NCBI GenBank assembly: GCA_030682755.1
Contig: JAUXNR010000454.1
Location: forward strand, 1 to 16,261
DNA length: 16,261 nt
Reading direction: 5' to 3'
Origin: Flavobacterium sp.
Lineage (GTDB): Bacteria; Bacteroidota; Bacteroidia; Flavobacteriales; Flavobacteriaceae
Shown: piece by piece, positions 14,347 through 16,261 of the stretch
How positions within the stretch are numbered: the first letter of the stretch is position 1
Layout of the letters: each line of letters starts with the position of its first letter
Notes under the pieces: generated by a model
The model's input: only the letters and a program-made list of their open reading frames with translations
Told to the model about the DNA's origin: nothing
The model's database searches: none
Translations under genes and position numbers: made by a program

Positions 14347-15495
14347 TTAGTTCACCACTTTATACCCTTTTGCTTTTGCAAGGCTATGAATGGAAACCGT
14401 AATGGCATTTCCTAAATCATCTTGTGACTTTGTTTTTTTGCTTTCTGCTTCAATATAGGCTTGACGTTTTTTAGCTAATTCCGCCATTTCTTTTTGGATC
14501 GCTTCACGTTCTTTGGTTTTTTTATCAATTAAGGCTTTCAGTTCTTCTTTGGTTTTGTTTTGAAGTTCTTTTGGCAGTTCTTCTTTCTTAATTGTTTCAA
14601 TGGCTTTTGGGCTGCTTTTGGCTTTGTCCACCAAATCCCAGGTGTCATTTTTATATACTTCTTTGGATTTGCTAACTGCTCTTTCAGCGTAATTGGCACC
14701 GGAGATGCTTTGAGCGTTACTGTCTTCTCTCACTTGACTTGCTTTCTTTTGCGTTCCTTGTGAGCCATAACCAATATAAGTATCGTTTAAACGGGTGTTG
14801 CATTTTGTGATTTGTTCGTCATAAGGCGTCACGATATATTGCACTTTGGCATTGGAATCAATGTGAAAATATTTGCCTTCGCCCACATCAGCTCCGTCTT
14901 TCCAAAATCCTCGAACGCCTTCTTCGTAACTGCCACAATGAATGGTGTTGATATAAATGTCTTTTTTTCGGGCATCAACAATGGCTTCTCTGTAGTTGAC
15001 AGGACCTTGATTGAAAGGTTCGTTTCCGGCAATGTAAATCAATTTCATACTTTTTCTGTCGCCGTGCCATTCCAGCTTTTGACTGGCTTCTTGAATCACA
15101 GCACCACAATATTCATCACCACCGTTAGTGCGTAATGCAAATAATTTTTCTGATATCAAATCTAAATCTGTAGTAAGCGGGGTCACTTGACGAATGTAAT
15201 TGGAACTTCTGCTCAATCCACTATTGCCATATTCATATAGGGATATTTCAATATCAGGTGTTTTACCTTCATATTTTAAAGTGGTGAGGGTGTTTACAAT
15301 ATTCCAAAGTCGGGATTTGGCTTGGTCAATCAGTCCGTCCATGCTGTTTGACGTATCCAATAATAAGGCTACTTGAATTTTTCCGGAGGAAACAGTTGGT
15401 TTCTCTGTTTGTGGTTCCATTTTTGGTTCGTTTTCATTGGTGTTGAAAAGGAATCCACCGGAAACCAAAATCAACGAGGCAATTAAGTTTTTCAT
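14347..15495 (-). CDS. Exported von Willebrand factor A domain protein with helical tail
   Basis: This 382-residue protein has an N-terminal hydrophobic signal (residues 3-17) without a lipobox Cys, so it is either exported to the periplasm or anchored by an uncleaved helix. Residues 38-225 form a vWA domain with a metal-binding MIDAS motif: 'DTSNSMDG' (Asp47, Ser49, Ser51) and Asp127 in 'TNGGDEYCG'. The usual TDG loop is replaced by 'IAGNEPFNQG' (155-164). Residues about 275-355 are highly charged helix (Lys/Glu-rich), likely coiled coil. vWA domains bind protein partners through a metal ion; no partner is evident. I start at the ATG at 15495, because a longer reading from 15603 runs through the intergenic repeats and lacks a signal sequence at its N-terminus. 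It is divergent from the TPR gene and shares its regulatory gap. Confidence 0.85.
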   Translation of the reverse strand: MKNLIASLILVSGGFLFNTNENEPKMEPQTEKPTVSSGKIQVALLLDTSNSMDGLIDQAKSRLWNIVNTLTTLKYEGKTPDIEISLYEYGNSGLSRSSNYIRQVTPLTTDLDLISEKLFALRTNGGDEYCGAVIQEASQKLEWHGDRKSMKLIYIAGNEPFNQGPVNYREAIVDARKKDIYINTIHCGSYEEGVRGFWKDGADVGEGKYFHIDSNAKVQYIVTPYDEQITKCNTRLNDTYIGYGSQGTQKKASQVREDSNAQSISGANYAERAVSKSKEVYKNDTWDLVDKAKSSPKAIETIKKEELPKELQNKTKEELKALIDKKTKEREAIQKEMAELAKKRQAYIEAESKKTKSQDDLGNAITVSIHSLAKAKGYKVVN

Positions 15496-15519
15496 ATTAT
15501 TTCGTTTTATAATTTGATA

Positions 15520-15545
15520 TAAAATTACTTCTCTAATACATCCAA
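15520..15545 (-). promoter_or_regulatory. Candidate promoter of the vWA gene
   Basis: On the minus strand TAATTTTA (15527-15520) matches TAnnTTT plus A, and a TTG lies 15 nt upstream (15545-15543), shorter than usual. The two direct repeats lie just upstream of this, as an activator site would. Confidence 0.3.
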
Positions 15546-15554
15546 CTTTTGGCC

Positions 15555-15586
15555 ACTTGGTGAAACCCATTTCTGACTTGGTGAAA
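15555..15586. promoter_or_regulatory. Paired direct repeat, likely regulator-binding site
   Basis: ACTTGGTGAAA occurs perfectly twice (15555-15565 and 15576-15586) with a 21-bp period, two helical turns. Repeats of this period are typical of LytTR-type response regulators, which bind two direct repeats on one face of the DNA. The sequence does not match the AgrA-type consensus, so the regulator family is a guess from spacing alone. Confidence 0.55.
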
Positions 15587-15639
15587 TCGTTTTTTAAACC
15601 CAAATTAATTTTCGTACTTTACACTATACTTTATAGAAT

Positions 15640-16261
15640 ATGTATAATCAGTTGAAAATACTACTACTCTTTTTGCTTTTCCCTTTGGTGATGGCGGCTC
15701 AAGACACGACCAAAACTAAATCGGGAAAATCATCTGTGAGCAAAAAAGCCATAGAATTGAAAGAGACTTTATCAGAAAGTAATCCGGAAGCAACCGCAGA
15801 TAAATATGTGGAATTGGCCAATGAGTTGGATAAAAAAGGCGACTTTGCCAGAGCCGAAGATTATTTAAAAAGAGCTTTACCTCTTTATCAAAAGCAAAAA
15901 AATAAAGATAAGATAGCATCGACAACTCGATTGCTTGCTCAAATTCAAGAGAAGCAAAAAAAGTTTAATCAAGCTATAATGAACTATCAATCGGCGAGTG
16001 AAGATGCGATTGATAAAAGTGTGTCCAAGATTAATTCGAACGATGCAAGTCGCCTTCAAAACACGAGTCCGAAAGCTCAAGCCGAATACTTAGATTCCAA
16101 TATCAAAATTTTAGAGAAAGAAGGTAAAAAGGAAGAAGCTGCCGAAGTTTATAAACAAAAAGCCGAAGTGGATTTAAAGTCAGATAACAAAGGCATGGCG
16201 ATTGAAAGTTATGAAAAAGCCATTGCAGTATCGAAAGACAAACCGGAAGAAGTGTTGAAAT
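15640..16261 (+). CDS. Exported TPR protein, possibly sensor histidine kinase (partial)
   Basis: An ATG at 15640 opens a reading frame that runs to the window edge (207 codons seen, no stop). The first 20 residues are a signal peptide ('LLLFLLFPLVMAAQ'), then a basic Lys/Ser-rich linker, then TPR units: 'YVELANELDKKGDFARAEDY' at about 56-75, 'LAQIQEKQKKFNQAIMNYQSA' (about 99-119) and 'GMAIESYEKAIAVSKDK' near the end. In Bacteroidota, an exported TPR array with this start is often the sensor part of a membrane histidine kinase, but the deciding part (membrane helix and kinase domains) is outside the window. A weak -7-like TAATTTTC lies at 15606-15613. The gene diverges from the vWA gene across the paired direct repeats. 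Confidence 0.8.
   Translation, partial: MYNQLKILLLFLLFPLVMAAQDTTKTKSGKSSVSKKAIELKETLSESNPEATADKYVELANELDKKGDFARAEDYLKRALPLYQKQKNKDKIASTTRLLAQIQEKQKKFNQAIMNYQSASEDAIDKSVSKINSNDASRLQNTSPKAQAEYLDSNIKILEKEGKKEEAAEVYKQKAEVDLKSDNKGMAIESYEKAIAVSKDKPEEVLK

Noticed and set aside
14812..15135. 107-codon plus-strand frame inside the vWA gene
   Set aside because: It is antisense to the vWA domain, whose MIDAS motif proves the minus-strand frame; no independent support.
15496..15603. 36-residue N-terminal extension of the vWA protein
   Set aside because: It would bury the signal peptide and run through the paired repeats and the probable promoter; the ATG at 15495 gives a proper export signal.

Overview
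The window looks like ordinary chromosome of a low-GC member of the Bacteroidota, most likely Flavobacterium or a close relative in the Flavobacteriaceae. Four things point this way: AT-rich DNA with A-rich leaders instead of Shine-Dalgarno sites; promoter elements of the Bacteroidota type (TTG, then TAnnTTTG); a secreted enzyme with a type IX secretion (T9SS) C-terminal sorting domain; and an OlsF-type two-domain acyltransferase. I see no phage, insertion sequence, CRISPR array, rRNA or tRNA.

Left part, plus strand (1-4662): the end of serS and its terminator; an exported TPR protein; a small DUF4286-type protein; rsmA (16S rRNA dimethyladenosine transferase); and mgtE (Mg2+ channel). From the TPR gene to mgtE, spacing is tight (25 nt, 55 nt, then an 11-nt overlap), so rsmA and mgtE at least are probably co-transcribed. 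Next (4858-7388) come a proC-like pyrroline-5-carboxylate reductase, a D-2-hydroxyacid dehydrogenase fused to a C-terminal VOC/glyoxalase-like domain 21 nt further on, and a small TM2-domain membrane protein.

Middle part (7400-12440): a bidirectional terminator separates the TM2 gene from a convergent bifunctional acyltransferase on the minus strand (PlsC-like plus GNAT-like, OlsF architecture). That gene diverges from xth (exodeoxyribonuclease III). A short leader with a 12-bp tandem repeat leads to an OmpA-family lipoprotein with a long coiled coil. Beyond it, an intergenic element of 8-bp-phased CTAAG/CTTAG units folds into a 15-bp perfect inverted repeat just before a tas-type aldo/keto reductase, which ends at a second bidirectional terminator.

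Right part: on the minus strand lie a 94-residue glycine-rich membrane protein of unknown role, a secreted PQQ-dependent-type sugar dehydrogenase with a T9SS tag, and an exported von Willebrand A (vWA) domain protein with a charged helical tail. The vWA gene diverges from a TPR protein cut by the window edge, possibly the sensor part of a histidine kinase. The 144-bp gap between them holds two perfect 11-bp direct repeats 21 bp apart, a likely regulator-binding site.

No obviously new multi-gene system is present. The items most worth a second look are the dehydrogenase-VOC fusion, the two-repeat operator between the vWA and TPR genes, and the octamer-phased intergenic repeats.
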